Origin: Chamaelirium japonicum
Taxonomy: Eukaryota; Streptophyta; Magnoliopsida; Liliales; Melanthiaceae
NCBI GenBank assembly: GCA_947650365.1
Contig: OX393555.1
Span: 11,079,840-11,143,839, forward strand
Length of the DNA stretch: 64,000 bases
Direction: 5' to 3'
Below are positions 1-10,715 of the stretch, in pieces. The notes under the pieces were generated by a model. The model saw nothing but the letters and a program-made list of their open reading frames with translations, ran no database searches and was not told the origin of the DNA. A program made the translations under genes and the position numbers. How positions within the stretch are numbered: position 1 is the stretch's first letter; each line of letters starts with the position of its first letter.

Positions 1-2
1 TG

Positions 3-2342
3 CTTCTCTCTGCGTCTGTTCCTCACTCCTACTGGGCTGAAGTTGTCATGACGGCTGTCCACCTCATCAATATCACTCCGTCGTCTGCTCTGTCCGGTGC
101 CACCCCTTACGAGCACCTTCACTCCAGTCCACCTGACTACTCTCTTCTTCGCACGTTTGGCTGCACGTGCTTCGTTCTTCTTCCTCCCCATGAGCGCACC
201 AAACTTTCTGCGAGGTCTGTTAGGTGTGTTCACTTGGGGCTCAGTCGTGAGCACAAGGGGTATCGCTGCTATGATCCCTTAGCTTGTCGGATCCGTGTCT
301 CCCGTCACGTCTCTTTTGTTGAGGATGTCCCGTATTTTGCACCTGAGTCTCGGGATCTTTCCTTGCCTCCTGCGTCATCCTCCTCGCCCTCCTCACATCT
401 CCACATCCCTGTTCTACCCCCGGTTTCTGTTGCCCCATCCACGCCTACTCCACCACCACCACCACCTCCTCAGTCTCCACCTCCACCACCACCACCACCT
501 CCTCAGTCTCCCTCGCCACCTCCACCACCACCCATTACTCGTGTCTATGTACGTCGGTCTGCAGCTCCCCCTCCAGAGTCGGTTCACACTGGTACTCCCT
601 CGCCTGATGCTGCTGCCCCCTCCTCCCCAGTCGTGGATCCTGCTCCTATTCGGCGCTACCCAGCGCGCGACCTCACCCTCCTGACAGATATGACTACTCT
701 CCTGACAGGTTTGGCTACTCTGCTTTTCCTTCTGACTCTCCTGACTCTTCTGGCTACTCTGTCAGTGTCTCCTATTCACCATCCTTTCAGGCCTTTCTTA
801 CTGTTATACACACATCGAGAGCCCCAATCGTACCGTGAAGCAGCGTTACATCCAGAGTGGCGGCAGGCCATATCAGTTGAGCTTGAGGCTTTTCAGCGGA
901 CTCAGACCTGGGAGTTGGTGCCTTGTCCCTCCGGGGTGGTGCCTGTTAGCTGCAAGTGGATATTCAAGGTCAAGACTCGACCTGACGGATCCATTGAGCG
1001 GCACAAGGCTCGCCTCGTTGCTTGCGGCTTCTCCCAGGAGTATGGGATTGACTACGAGAAGACGTTTGCTCCAGTTGCTCGGATGACTACTGTGCGCACC
1101 CTCTTAGCTGTGGCAGCTGCTCGAGGGTGGCCTCTCCATCAGATGGATGTCACCAATGCGTTTCTCCACGGTGATCTCTCCGAGGAAGTCTACATGGCTC
1201 CTCCTCCGGGCACTTCAGTTCCTCTAGGGCACGTGTGTCGGTTGCGCCGAGCCATCTATGGGCTCAAGCAAGCCCCTCGTGCCTGGTTTGAGCGATTTCG
1301 CAGTGCAGTTCTGGCCGCCGGTTTTGTTGAGCGTCACTCCGACTATGCCTTGTTCACTCGCTCCTCCAGTCAGGGCATTGCAGTTCTTCTCCTCTATGTG
1401 GATGATATGATCATCACTGGGGATGACAGTGCCACCATTGCCTCTCTCCAGCGGCACCTCCAGAGTCAGTTTGAGATGAAAGATCTGGGAGCTCTTCGCT
1501 ACTTTTTGGGCCTTGAGATTGCCCGGTCAGCTCGTGGTCTGTTGGTCTCCCAGCAGAAGTACATCTCCGACATCCTTGCTGATGCTGCTCTTACTGACAC
1601 GCGCACTGCTGATACACCCATGGAGCTCAATTTGAAGCTTCTCGCTACAGACGGTGAGCCGCTCCAGGATGTCTCCCGCTACCAGAGGCTGGTTGGGATG
1701 CTCGTCTATCTCACCATGACCCGGCCAGACATTGCCCATGCTGTTGGCATTGTCAGTCAGTTTGTTCAGGCTCCACGGTCAGTACACTATGCAGCTGTTC
1801 TTCGGATTATCCGCTACCTCCGGGGTACCATCACCCGTTCACTACTGTTTCCCTCCACCTCTCCGTTGGTGCTGCGTGCCTACTCCGATGCAGATTGGGC
1901 AGGAGATGCAGCCACTCGTCGATCGACTACAGGCTACTGTGTGTTTCTGGATGATTCACTGATTTCGTGGCGCAGCAAGAAGCAGGAGTCTGTTGCTCGC
2001 TCCAGCACCGAAGCCGAATACAGGGCTATGGCTTCCACCACCGCCGAAATTGTCTGGCTTCGCCGCCTTCTGCTCGACTTGGGAGTGGTGATATCCGGGC
2101 CCACCCCGCTCTTCTGTGACAACCGGAGTGCTATTCAGATTGTTAGCAACCCGGTCTTCCATGAGCGAACAAAGCATATTGAAGTTGATTGTCATTATGT
2201 TCGCCAGGCGTTCATCGACCACACCATCTCCCTGCCTTTCATTTCCTCATCGGAGCAGACTGCTGATTTTCTGACGAAGCCCCTGACGATTGCTCGCTTC
2301 CGACATTTTCTAGGCAAACTCTCGGTTCATGATCCACCGTGA
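3..2342 (+). CDS. Ty1/Copia polyprotein, C-terminal part (integrase end, RT, RNase H)
   Basis: This is the 3' part of a Copia polyprotein, which reverse-transcribes element RNA and degrades the RNA strand of the hybrid inside virus-like particles. The frame is open from base 3, so the start and the integrase catalytic core lie left of the window; the ATG at 48 is internal. In order, counting from that ATG, one sees the integrase tail, a long proline-rich linker (about residues 105-205), the RT domain beginning near WELVPC, the RT active site YVDD at about 450-453, and RNase H with YSDADWAGD near 612 and SSTEAEYRA further on. There is no internal stop across 2.3 kb, unlike the sister copy at 14-21 kb, so this copy is younger or under recent constraint. 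A polypurine tract and LTR follow directly. Copia identity is certain; the lineage was not assigned. Confidence 0.95.
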   Translation, partial: LLSASVPHSYWAEVVMTAVHLINITPSSALSGATPYEHLHSSPPDYSLLRTFGCTCFVLLPPHERTKLSARSVRCVHLGLSREHKGYRCYDPLACRIRVSRHVSFVEDVPYFAPESRDLSLPPASSSSPSSHLHIPVLPPVSVAPSTPTPPPPPPPQSPPPPPPPPPQSPSPPPPPPITRVYVRRSAAPPPESVHTGTPSPDAAAPSSPVVDPAPIRRYPARDLTLLTDMTTLLTGLATLLFLLTLLTLLATLSVSPIHHPFRPFLLLYTHREPQSYREAALHPEWRQAISVELEAFQRTQTWELVPCPSGVVPVSCKWIFKVKTRPDGSIERHKARLVACGFSQEYGIDYEKTFAPVARMTTVRTLLAVAAARGWPLHQMDVTNAFLHGDLSEEVYMAPPPGTSVPLGHVCRLRRAIYGLKQAPRAWFERFRSAVLAAGFVERHSDYALFTRSSSQGIAVLLLYVDDMIITGDDSATIASLQRHLQSQFEMKDLGALRYFLGLEIARSARGLLVSQQKYISDILADAALTDTRTADTPMELNLKLLATDGEPLQDVSRYQRLVGMLVYLTMTRPDIAHAVGIVSQFVQAPRSVHYAAVLRIIRYLRGTITRSLLFPSTSPLVLRAYSDADWAGDAATRRSTTGYCVFLDDSLISWRSKKQESVARSSTEAEYRAMASTTAEIVWLRRLLLDLGVVISGPTPLFCDNRSAIQIVSNPVFHERTKHIEVDCHYVRQAFIDHTISLPFISSSEQTADFLTKPLTIARFRHFLGKLSVHDPP

Positions 2343-2355
2343 GTTTGAGGGGGAG

Positions 2356-2496
2356 TGTTAATGTACATACAGTCGGGTCGGGTTTACTGTACAGTCGGGT
2401 CGGATTGTATAGATATACATGTACATATATTGGGCTTGAGTCCCTTAATGGAATGCATTCTATTCCTCTCCAAACCCTAGCCGTCATCTCCTAACA
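2356..2496 (+). repeat. 3' LTR of the Copia element (141 bp)
   Basis: The LTR starts TGTTAATG directly after a purine tract (2347-2355) that follows the polyprotein stop, and ends CTAACA. It aligns along its whole length with the 140-bp LTRs of the minus-strand Copia copy at 14082-14221 and 18906-21447, which fixes both borders. The partner 5' LTR is outside the window, so the target duplication cannot be checked. Confidence 0.9.
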
Positions 2497-2791
2497 ACAA
2501 TAAAGTATCCAAGATTCTATTACAATCCAAAACAAAAAAGTCACAAAACATATCATTTCTACTATAGGCTACAGAGACTCCCAGTACAATTCTCCTCCAT
2601 ATCTTTCTAAGACTATCTTCATTAGCCTTAAACTGCACCTCCTCATCACACTTTACGTCTGTCTCCTCATCCGATATAAAATCTTCTTCATGAAATTCTC
2701 TAACTTCACGGGATGAAGAGCTACCACCAACGTTTTTAGAACTTCTCCTAGGCACTAGAACACTATCCGCTCCTATCGCTTCTCCAATCAT
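2478..2791 (-). pseudogene. hAT transposase C-terminal fragment
   Basis: A 104-residue frame holds PRRSSKNVGGSSSSREVREF followed by an acidic EEDFISDEETD stretch. This matches the usual tail of plant hAT transposases, a serine-rich linker followed by an acidic end. The catalytic core and the hAT dimerisation region are not present. The last residues run into the neighbouring Copia LTR. It is a dead fragment; family recognition is from memory and moderate. Confidence 0.45.
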
Positions 2792-3123
2792 TTACCAAGT
2801 AAGTCTCGAACCGGCGTCGACCACTTCATCATTTTATTCATCATCACCACTATCAACACTATACGTCTACTCCTCGCTTTTTCCCCCTTCCATCTTATTG
2901 ATGATCTCGGCATTGAATTGGACATATATTAGGTTTAAAAAAAATAACAGCCTAACCCGCCTGAGCCTCCTAGACCTGCCTGGGCCCGCCTAGTCTGCCT
3001 GGGCGGCCACCTAGCCCCGCCTAGGGGCTTGGGCCACTTTTCTGCACCGCCTAGGGGCTAGGCTAGGCCGTGGGGGACCTTCTAGCGCCAAGGTGGCCGC
3101 TTGGGCCGCTTTTTAGAACACTG
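2497..3123 (-). mobile_element. hAT transposon remnant, interrupted by the Copia LTR
   Basis: The right end reads, on the minus strand, CAGTGTTCTAAAAAGCGG, a typical plant hAT terminus. It is followed by a GC-rich subterminal stretch (about 2940-3110) with repeated GCCTAGG-type palindromic words. The minus-strand ORF further left looks like a hAT transposase C-terminus, so most of the transposase has been deleted. The left end is lost at the Copia LTR, suggesting that the Copia element landed in this hAT copy. The assignment rests on remembered hAT end and tail motifs. Confidence 0.5.
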
Positions 3124-3195
3124 CCGGTTAATCTTGGTGTTCTTGTGTGTTTGATTGATGTTAAATTTCTCTGTGGTGTGGTCTTGGAATACTTC

Positions 3196-3525
3196 TGTGA
3201 CGACCAAGATCGAATAGGCCAAGAGCCAAGACTCCTGAGGCTGAGATGCCAAGATGGATGAGGTGAGGTGAGATGAGGTGTACAAGGCCACGAGTTAGCC
3301 CCACATTGCCTGGAGAGAAGGAGATCCTGAGTTACTTATATAATTTTTCCTCCCAAACATAGAAGACGCGTTTTAAAACCGTGCGCCACTACGGAATTCG
3401 TAAGAACTCCGTAATTAAGCGTGCTCGGGCGAGAGTAGTACTAGGATGGGTGACCACCCTGGGATGTTCTCGTGCGGGCATGGGCAGAGCGGACAATTTC
3501 TTATGTGTTTGGGGCGGATGTTACA
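3196..3525 (+). repeat. Cassandra 5' LTR
   Basis: It begins TGTGACGACC and ends GGATGTTACA. It carries a 5S-like segment at 3403-3475. It differs from the 3' LTR by about 14 substitutions and lacks one GAGGT unit of a short GAGGT/GAGAT repeat. Confidence 0.92.
3403..3475 (+). other. 5S rRNA-like domain in the 5' LTR
   Basis: The segment AGAACTCCGTAATTAAGCGT and the following GGGCGAGAGTAGTACTAGG match the 3' half of plant 5S rRNA, including the internal control region used by RNA polymerase III. Relative to the 3' LTR copy there is a G-to-A change in the A-box-like GTTAAGC and an A-to-T change near the 3' end. The 5' third of a 5S gene is not recognisable, so this is not a 5S gene. Confidence 0.85.
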
Positions 3526-3528
3526 AAA

Positions 3529-3541
3529 TGGTATCAGAGCC
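3529..3541 (+). other. Primer binding site (tRNA-Met type)
   Basis: TGGTATCAGAGCC lies three bases inside the 5' LTR and is the usual complement of the initiator tRNA-Met 3' end in plant LTR elements. Confidence 0.85.
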
Positions 3542-3605
3542 GGTTCTCCTCGGGATGGGGGGGTCTAGCCCTACACGAGGACGTGTAGCCCTAAGGGGGG
3601 TGGAT

Positions 3606-3940
3606 TGTGACGACCAAGATCCAATAGACCAAGAGCCAAGACTCCTGAGGCTGGGATGCCAAGATGGATGAGGTGAGGTGAGATGAGGTGAGGTGTACAA
3701 GGCCACGAGTTAGCCCCACATCGCTTGGAGAGAAGAAGATCCTGAGCTACTTATATAATTTCCCCTCCCAAACATAGAAGACGCGTTTTAAAACCGTGCG
3801 CCACTACGGAATTCGTAAGAACTCCGTAGTTAAGCGTGCTCGGGCGAGAGTAGTACTAGGATGGGTGACCACCCTGGGAAGTTCTCGTGCGGGCACGGGC
3901 AGAGCGGACAATTTCTTGTGTGTTTGGGGCAGATGTTACA
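3606..3940 (+). repeat. Cassandra 3' LTR
   Basis: Same ends as the 5' LTR, preceded by a purine-rich tract (3593-3605). It is followed at once by the target duplication ACTTC. Confidence 0.92.
3818..3890 (+). other. 5S rRNA-like domain in the 3' LTR
   Basis: This copy reads AGAACTCCGTAGTTAAGCGT then GGGCGAGAGTAGTACTAGG, GATGGGTGACC and CTGGGAAGTTCTCGTG, closer to real plant 5S rRNA than the 5' LTR copy. Both pol III internal-control-region parts are recognisable. Confidence 0.88.
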
Positions 3941-3945
3941 ACTTC

Positions 3946-4528
3946 GATTCTCGACTGATCTTGTGTTTTTCTTCCGCCGTCGCAACACAACACTCATCTT
4001 CAACAAGTCCATGGAAGCATAGGAACAATGCACGTGTATTTTGAGCAAGAAAGATTCACGTCAATCTCAATAGCTTCGATAAGCGGGGACCCATCGAATG
4101 ATAAAACCTGAGGTTTTGGTTAACAATCATGACTCATGGTGACATGTGAGCAACTGATAAACTTCCTGGTTGCATATAGTGATCTTTATCTATGTTTACG
4201 TGAAAAAACCCCCACAAATACTAGGAAGAATATAAATGATTGATAATGCACAGGATGACATCATCTCGAAAACAAGAAATACACATACCAAAGGTCTCTA
4301 TTTCCTGTTTGGTAGGACCATATGAATCATTTAAATCTTTATAAAAACACATAACTAGCTAGCAACAGTAAGCAAGCTGCATTTTAACATCCAAAAATCT
4401 GTGTTATGACCTATACATACATGATACATGACACAAGTAGATGAGACCAGATTGGCATTTTCATGAAAAATTATAGCTATATGATCATAAAGAAAATTGA
4501 AAAAATGGTGCTTCCTGTGGATACATAC
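3946..4528. other. Presumed intron of the minus-strand host gene
   Basis: No transposon or homology-supported gene was recognised. The 5' splice site GTATGT (minus strand) of the exon to the right opens into this stretch. Confidence 0.4.
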
Positions 4529-4890
4529 ATTTATAGGACTTGCTCTGGGGGAAGGGTAACATTTATCTAAATGAGCCTCCGAATAATGGGCAGGAGAATT
4601 TTCAGTACACTTGACGGTGCTCTTGTCAATTTCCTCAAGGCTGTGAGATTGATTCATATTGTTATCCTGATGACCTGAATCAACTTCATGAGTTGCTTGG
4701 TGTGTTATCTGAATTTTAGCATCTTGCATTGGTGATCCCACGTCAGATCCAAAAGTAGCCCTGGAGGCGCGACCAGTGACAGTAGGGGAGCTAGCTAGAT
4801 ATTGGTCGAAAGTTGTGCGATATAGTGAGAGAAGATATCGTTCCATTTGTACAACTTCCAGCTCAAGAATTGCGATCTCCTCGACTAACT
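4529..4890 (-). CDS. Host gene exon: MIP1-type leucine zipper (DUF547 protein family)
   Basis: The minus-strand frame reads ELVEEIAILELEVVQMERYL then LSLYRTTFDQYL, which is the signature of the leucine-zipper domain found at the N-terminus of plant MIP1/DUF547 proteins. That domain forms coiled coils with partner proteins; the biochemical role of the family is poorly known. The exon can be bounded by an acceptor TTTCAG ending at 4891 and a donor GTATGT starting at 4528. It then starts with two bases of a split codon and ends in phase 0. The following 90 or so residues are polar and disordered, as in the family. The C-terminal DUF547 domain should lie further left, outside the window. The frame stays open on both sides of the proposed borders, so the exact ends are inferred. 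Confidence 0.72.
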
Positions 4891-7106
4891 CTGAAACAGG
4901 CTGAATGGCACACATATCAATGTTAAGAGGTTGGAGAGCTAGATAAGAAAACTTTATGAACAAAGTTAGAAAAGTTAATAATTATAGGCATACATGTTTA
5001 CATCAGCCATGTAATACATGACCTAAATAGTACACTGGTGAAAAAAGGGTCCAAGACAAACAAATAAAATTCTAGTCAAATGAAACTTAATAGAAATTGC
5101 AAATGGCATGGTAATACTTGACATTAGCTGTAGAAAACGATTTGAAGTGAAGGCATTGTGAAGATAATATCATCAACAACAGTAACGTGTTTAAGGAAAT
5201 GTTGGCAATATTTTAAAATACCATCTTCTAAAACAAAAAAAGATTGTCTTCAATTCAACAAAGAATAAGTTTCTCATAGAATTGACTATGTATCAAGGAC
5301 CTTTACTAATAGCTGAACAAATAGTAAAAAAGAAAAGCTACCATAACCATAATAACCATCAAGCCTCACCCCATCTATCTGGGGTTAGCAGTAAAAAGGA
5401 AGAAAGTAAACCCAAACTCTGAAGTTTATAAACATGTGTTCATTATTTCATAAAGTCAGTTTGACAGTGTGAATCCCTTCAAAGAAAAAAGTTTGATGGT
5501 GTGAAAAAAGAAAGAATGGTGCCAAAGACCTGTGACTAAAATGGGTGCTTCTTGCCTTTATTTGGTGGCAAAGACCAATGATTAATTAAGAAAAAAACGG
5601 TCGACATGGGAGGTTGTGAAAGGTGAGGTAGAAAAGATAGTAAGAGTAAGTTAAGTAGAACATGAATGAATGGCAAAGGACACTCCATGAGGTTGGGATA
5701 TACTCATTGCTTATCATTATTGTTTAGCTAGAATCATGGAGAGGATGAGTTATTCAGATGTAAGGTGAAAAAATTCTATATTCTTTGGTCTCTCAGGGAA
5801 TATTGGTGTCTCAAAGAATCATAATGCACCTTGACGTGGAGAACTTCAGCCACACAAAGAGAATATTTCTTTCGCTTGGGTGAAGATCACTACTATCAAG
5901 GTGATGTTAAGCAACTTTCTGAGTATGAAATTTAACGTTTAGAGTCCTACTACTAAGGTTTTAATTAAGCTATTCATGCTTTTTATCAAGGTCTGAAAAT
6001 TCGGGCCCTGATTTGGGTTCTAATCGGGTGAAAAAAGAACCCATTAGGGTTTGAAATCAATCATTTCAGCTAAAAGCATTAAAAATAAATAATTAGAAAT
6101 TTGAGCTTGATTCAGTTGATTTGGATTTGATTCAATCGATTTTGGCCAGGCCCAATTAGGGCTTGATTCAGCTGAATCAAGTCTGACTCGATTGGACCGG
6201 ATATGAACTAGGTCGAATGGGATTCGAATTAGGCTGAACTAGTGAACCAAATCTGAATTGGAGCACATTTCGGAATCGACTTGTGTTTCGGATCGGCCAA
6301 AATCCGAACCAGTTCGATTCGGGTTTTGTACGAACCCTTGAATCATGGTTTTTGTATGCAATTGCATGTGGAGAGAAGTGAAGGGCTTGGTTCTCAGAGA
6401 GGCATCCATACAGTTGGGTGCGACATTATTTATCCATCTAATATGAGAACTCTAAGAATAAAAAAGATAATGCTTGCTACGAAACTGTTATCAAAAGCAA
6501 CTTGAATGTGAAAATTTGGAAGCAAAAGTTCATTAAAGGGAAGTTTTACAAAGGCAGAGATGACTGGGGAGTGAAGTGCCACATGTCAATGTGGGGAGTT
6601 GAGAAATACGTTTTGGGAGATGAAAATGAGGATGAAATTTAAAGATCGAAATGGGTGAGGTGATTGAGTTTTCTTGTGATAATTATTGGAGAAATAAGTA
6701 GCATGGTTTGAGGATTCATCCCAATACGAATTGAAAAGGTTGAATAGGTTCAGATTTTGGCCTAACTGAAGTGAATAGGGTTTAAAATGAATTCATAATT
6801 CTCCATTTGACCTGTCCCAAACAAATTAACCACATTATACAAGGCACAAAAACAACATGAAGGTCTGGATTTGAGCCCTTTGTCCACCATAAGTGGAATA
6901 TTTTATTCACATAGTAACGCGCCTTCAAACTGCTAAAGAGTTCATACTTTGAGCTATCTCTCAGCAGCATTTGATCCCAAATATTAAATCATTCATGACT
7001 TGATAGTTTCTGTTTGATAAGTGTTCAGATCATACTATGATATATTGTCATGATTTAGAAATTCATAATTATGCATCATCATTTCTACAAATTTCACTTT
7101 TTTGAA
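4891..7106. other. Presumed intron; hAT-like remnant at about 5985-6350
   Basis: AT-rich sequence with no coding signal that I trust. Between about 5985 and 6350 there are repeated GATTCGG/TTGATTC-like words and degenerate GAACC/GGTTC ends typical of decayed non-autonomous hAT elements, but neither clear termini nor a target duplication could be found. Confidence 0.35.
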
Positions 7107-7268
7107 TGTTACCTTGAGGGAAGAAACCCTAAAAGGGAAGCCACAAGGGGAGGCCAAAGCTTTCTTGTATTAGGGCACTATGGGCAACATTATACACAAC
7201 CTACAAAGGGTGTGGTCACCAAAGGGTGAGAATACCACACAAAGATCAAGGGAGAGATACATCAAACA
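7107..7268 (-). repeat. 3' LTR (left) of the 7-10 kb element
   Basis: It starts TGTTACCTTG, ends ATCAAACA, and is followed by the polypurine tract of the minus strand. Confidence 0.8.
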
Positions 7269-7571
7269 CCCCCACCCCACCCCCTCAAACTGATGGAGGA
7301 TATAAACTAACATCAGTTTTCCTACAAAAGAAAGGGTAAAGAACATCCAATACCCCCTCCCTCAAACTCAAAGTGCAATTTTACACATAAAAGTTTGCAG
7401 AGGACAAAAGCAAAAATACCAGGCCTACCAGGGAAATCCGGCCAACCTTCAAGCAGAGCAACCGAGGAACAAGCAAGGGTCGCTGAGGACCGGAACGGAG
7501 AAAACTGACGATGAAGGAAGCCAACAATGGAGGAGGCCGAAAAGAGAGACCAGCAGAGAGGTGTGGACGTG

Positions 7572-7950
7572 TGAGACCCCGAAGGAGGCAAGCACTCAGC
7601 TGAAACAAGTACTCGACACCTCTTGGAAAATCTCAATCATTACAGACGAAGAAGAGAGGAAAGAGTAGTAGCTCTAATAAAATAGTGCAATTAGAGAGAG
7701 GATCTGAGAGCTGACACAAGCGTGAACAGAGAGAAGATCTGAGGGCCAGCACGACCGAGGAGAGACCCCAAAGGAGGCAAACACTCAGCTGAAACAAGTA
7801 CTCGACACCTCTTGGAAAATCTCAATCATTACAGACGAAGAAGAGAGGAAAGAGTAGTAGCTCTAATAGGATAGTGCAATTAGAGAGAGGATCTGAGTGT
7901 TGCCACAAGCGTGAACAGAGAGAAGATCTGAGGGCCAGCACGACCGAGGA
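7572..7950 (+). repeat. Tandem duplication, two units of about 190 bp
   Basis: The block starting GAGACCCCGAAGGAGGCAAG is repeated from about 7762 as GAGACCCCAAAGGAGGCAAA, with both units continuing through AGTACTCGACACCTCTTGG to the same CAGCACGACCGAGGA end. The units differ at only a few positions. Confidence 0.8.
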
Positions 7951-9322
7951 GAGAAGATCCAAGAGTCGGCATGAGTCTGACCGGAGAGAGAAGATTCGAG
8001 GACCAACACGACCGAAGAGAATCAGAGAGCCACACAAGCGTGACCGGATAGAGAAGATTCAAGGACCGACGTGACTGTGCAATCGGGGAGAGAAGTCCAC
8101 GAGTCTGCACGGCGTGACTGAAAAGAAGATCTGAGGACCAGCATGACGACCGGTAAGAGAGATCCAAATCATAAGAGGCCTACATATGAACGAGGAGATC
8201 CGATTGGAGGAAGGCCGAATGCCCAGCGTGTGAAGCGCATCCGAGGAAGATGGTGAACGACAGGCGAGAGAAGAAGATGATTCAATAAGGGAATCAGACC
8301 ACACCACCACTGTCGACTAAGAACAAACATCATCGGAGGGGAGAGAGAATCTCGCCGGAAGACGCGTAGTCACCAGAAAATGACAAATCTTTAGCCATCT
8401 AGAAAGAGTAGATCTGTCGTTGTTGGAGCCCAATGCCGGAGTCCACTCCTCCCTCTTTGCCCTCATGGCGAAGCACATGGAGGGAGGAGAGCAATGCATT
8501 AGCATCGAGTGGCAGCGAGATGTTGATGAGACGGAGAGAGCATGAGACCTGTCGTCACCGAGTCCAACAATATCTTCGTCAATGGGGTTATGTGCTTCTA
8601 ATGCGACAAGAAGCGCCACATCGTCACTACTCAGACCGAGCATAAGTGTATCGCCCTACTCCCCGACATCGACTTCGTCATGGCAGTCAACAAGACTGGT
8701 ATAGGCGTGGCCCTCGACGAGGAGATGATGCCTTGTAGTGGTCCCTCACTACAAATCAGGTGGAGATCTGAAGTGTAGGCGAGGGAGGCGAACATGAGCA
8801 TCTCGCCGGAGATCGAAAATCCAGAGTAGGGACCGACTAGGCATTCTGAAAGATATTGCTTGTGGGTTTCTCTGCATCTTCTTCAGTCGTCAGTCGATGC
8901 CGATGAATAGAGGAAGACGGCCAGACGTAGACAAGCAGAGGAGGGGTAGCTGCTAGCCTGTTAGGATGCGGGAGAAGAAGATGTGGAGAAAAAGATGAAT
9001 AGAGGGGTATACCCTATAGTCATTTGGGTAGGATTGGTTATCAGATCGGACTCTAAACTAATTTTAGTTTGATTTATGGTTTGCTAAACAATAGAAGGGG
9101 AGACATCGACACTTGCCCTAAACAGTGTAGATCTGATTTCAAATTCGACCTCAGCGATAGAGGCGGGGTACACCTAGCAGGCCAAGGCGACGAAGGCGAA
9201 GACCCCAAGGCGCCCAAGTCGAAAAAGGCCACGACCCAGCTGAGGAAGCTCGTTGCTGCCAGCAAGCTCACAAAGGTTAAGAACTCTTAGAAGATCCCTT
9301 CTGTCGTTGCCCTGCTCCCAAG

Positions 9323-9845
9323 TAGACCTATCAACGGATCGGATCGAATTAGGCTATATACAAATTTGACTCGTTAAGTAAACGGGCTATCGGATTCGAA
9401 CCGTTATCGGATCATCGGATTAAAAAACCAAATCCATATCCGTTAAGTATGTATCGGATCGGATTCATATCAGAATTCAGTCCATTAACAAGTCTACATC
9501 AGATGGCTGTGATATTGATAAGCATCGAATTTGCAGAACATCAGTCGATTCCAGACTCACCCCCCCCCCCTAAGGGCCAGGATAAAATATGACTCTCGAC
9601 CGTAGAATCATGAGAATCTTTTTTATATTGACCCTAAATCAAATCGGATATCTAATCTAATGATCAATAAAATATAATATACTATATTATAGTTTGTTGG
9701 ATCAGATTCTTAATAGATCGGATTAGCCTAAATCCATATCCGATTTGTTAAATAAACGGGTTATCGGATCGGCCCGTTTTCGGATCATCGGGTTAAAAAA
9801 ACCCCATCCATATCCGGGTCAAGATCCGGTCCATAGACATGTCTA
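9323..9845. mobile_element. Non-autonomous hAT element nested in the LTR element
   Basis: The termini TAGACCTATCAACGG and, inverted, TAGACATGTCTATGG form imperfect inverted repeats. A perfect 8-bp target duplication CTCCCAAG flanks it (9315-9322 and 9846-9853). Subterminal regions are rich in CGGATCGGAT words, typical of hAT. There is no transposase. Confidence 0.85.
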
Positions 9846-10113
9846 CTCCCAAGCTTGCCTCCGGAAAGAAGTTCGACTCCGTCTCAGCAATGGGCAGGGG
9901 AGGTGTCATGATGCAGAGAAGTCTGACCGATCAGAAGAGTCAGTCGGTAAGGGAGACTAGGTTGGACTCTGTCGGCGTGATATCGCGGAACATAGGCCGG
10001 AGGAAAAAGTTTACTATTCCCGGCGTCCTTGAGGTCAGCGGTGGCGACCGAGGAGACCAAGGCTGAGGTGAGAACTCTGAAACCCTAGGCCAAGTAAACC
10101 TGCTCTGATACCA

Positions 10114-10274
10114 TGTTACCTTGGGAGAAGAAACCCTAAAAGGGCAACCACAAGGGGAGGCCAAAGCTCTCTTGTATTAGGGCACTATCGCCAACATTAT
10201 ATGTAAATTACAAAGGGTGTGGTCACCTAATAGTTAGAATACCACACAGAGATCAAGGGAGAGAACATCTAACA
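10114..10274 (-). repeat. 5' LTR (right) of the 7-10 kb element
   Basis: It starts TGTTACCTTG and ends CATCTAACA. The minus-strand primer site TGGTATCAGAGC lies directly to its left. Confidence 0.8.
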
Positions 10275-10715
10275 GTGAAGATTGAAAACGTGTAACTAAT
10301 CCCAATACGCATAACAAAATTGCTTGGTAGTTATGTAATTCTTGGATTAGTATTTTTATTTTTCATCTCATTTTTAATTTTTAATTTTTAGTTTTTAAAT
10401 GGTTTTATTAACCATTATTTTGTCCGAAAATGGCTAAAGCATTTTTGAATCTAAGGTAGAACCCAAAATCCCAAACCATGGTGATTTGATGTTGCCTTGA
10501 TGTTTTCCCAAGTCTATAGGTTTTTCTCTAGCCTGGACACTAAATGGGATTGATGTTATGTGGTGGAAATGCACAAGTCCATTTTGAGAAGAGATAAGCA
10601 TGGAGAGGATGACGACGAAGAATGTTCTTACATCATTGAATATGTAAGATCATCTCTTGTAATGACTTGGATATCAAGATAAAATTCTAGAGGATTCTCT
10701 CTACATCCTTTTAAA

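Larger units (their letters stand above)
3196..3940 (+). mobile_element. Cassandra TRIM retrotransposon, complete
   Basis: Two direct repeats of 330 and 335 bp, both starting TGTGACGACC and ending GATGTTACA, flank an 80-bp interior. The interior holds a tRNA-Met-type primer site directly inside the left LTR and a purine tract before the right one. A perfect 5-bp target duplication ACTTC flanks the whole (3191-3195 and 3941-3945). Each LTR contains a 5S-rRNA-like segment, the defining trait of Cassandra. Nothing is coded, so mobility depends on other elements. Hand alignment of the LTRs gives about 14 substitutions and one 5-bp indel, suggesting a moderately old insertion. Confidence 0.95.
7107..10274 (-). 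mobile_element. Non-autonomous LTR retrotransposon, old
   Basis: Two direct repeats of about 162 and 161 bp, both beginning TGTTACCTTG, flank the element. On the minus strand a primer site TGGTATCAGAGC (10102-10113) abuts the right LTR, and a purine tract, visible as CCCCCACCCCACCCCCTC at about 7269, abuts the left one. Flanking pentamers are TTGAA and GTGAA, a decayed target duplication. The LTRs differ by roughly a tenth, so the insertion is old. The interior has no protease, integrase or RT; it holds a tandem duplication and a nested hAT. It depended on another element's proteins. Confidence 0.82.

Noticed and set aside
2931-3110. CpG-island promoter
   Set aside because: The GC-rich GCCTAGG words belong to the end of a hAT remnant.
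3403-3890. 5S rRNA genes
   Set aside because: Only the 3' part is present, twice, inside the LTRs of a complete Cassandra element.
3996-4110. Possible minus-strand coding exon (FDGSPLIEAIEIDVNLS)
   Set aside because: An open stretch of about 35 codons after an AG, but no donor, no homology and it reaches a stop; could be chance.
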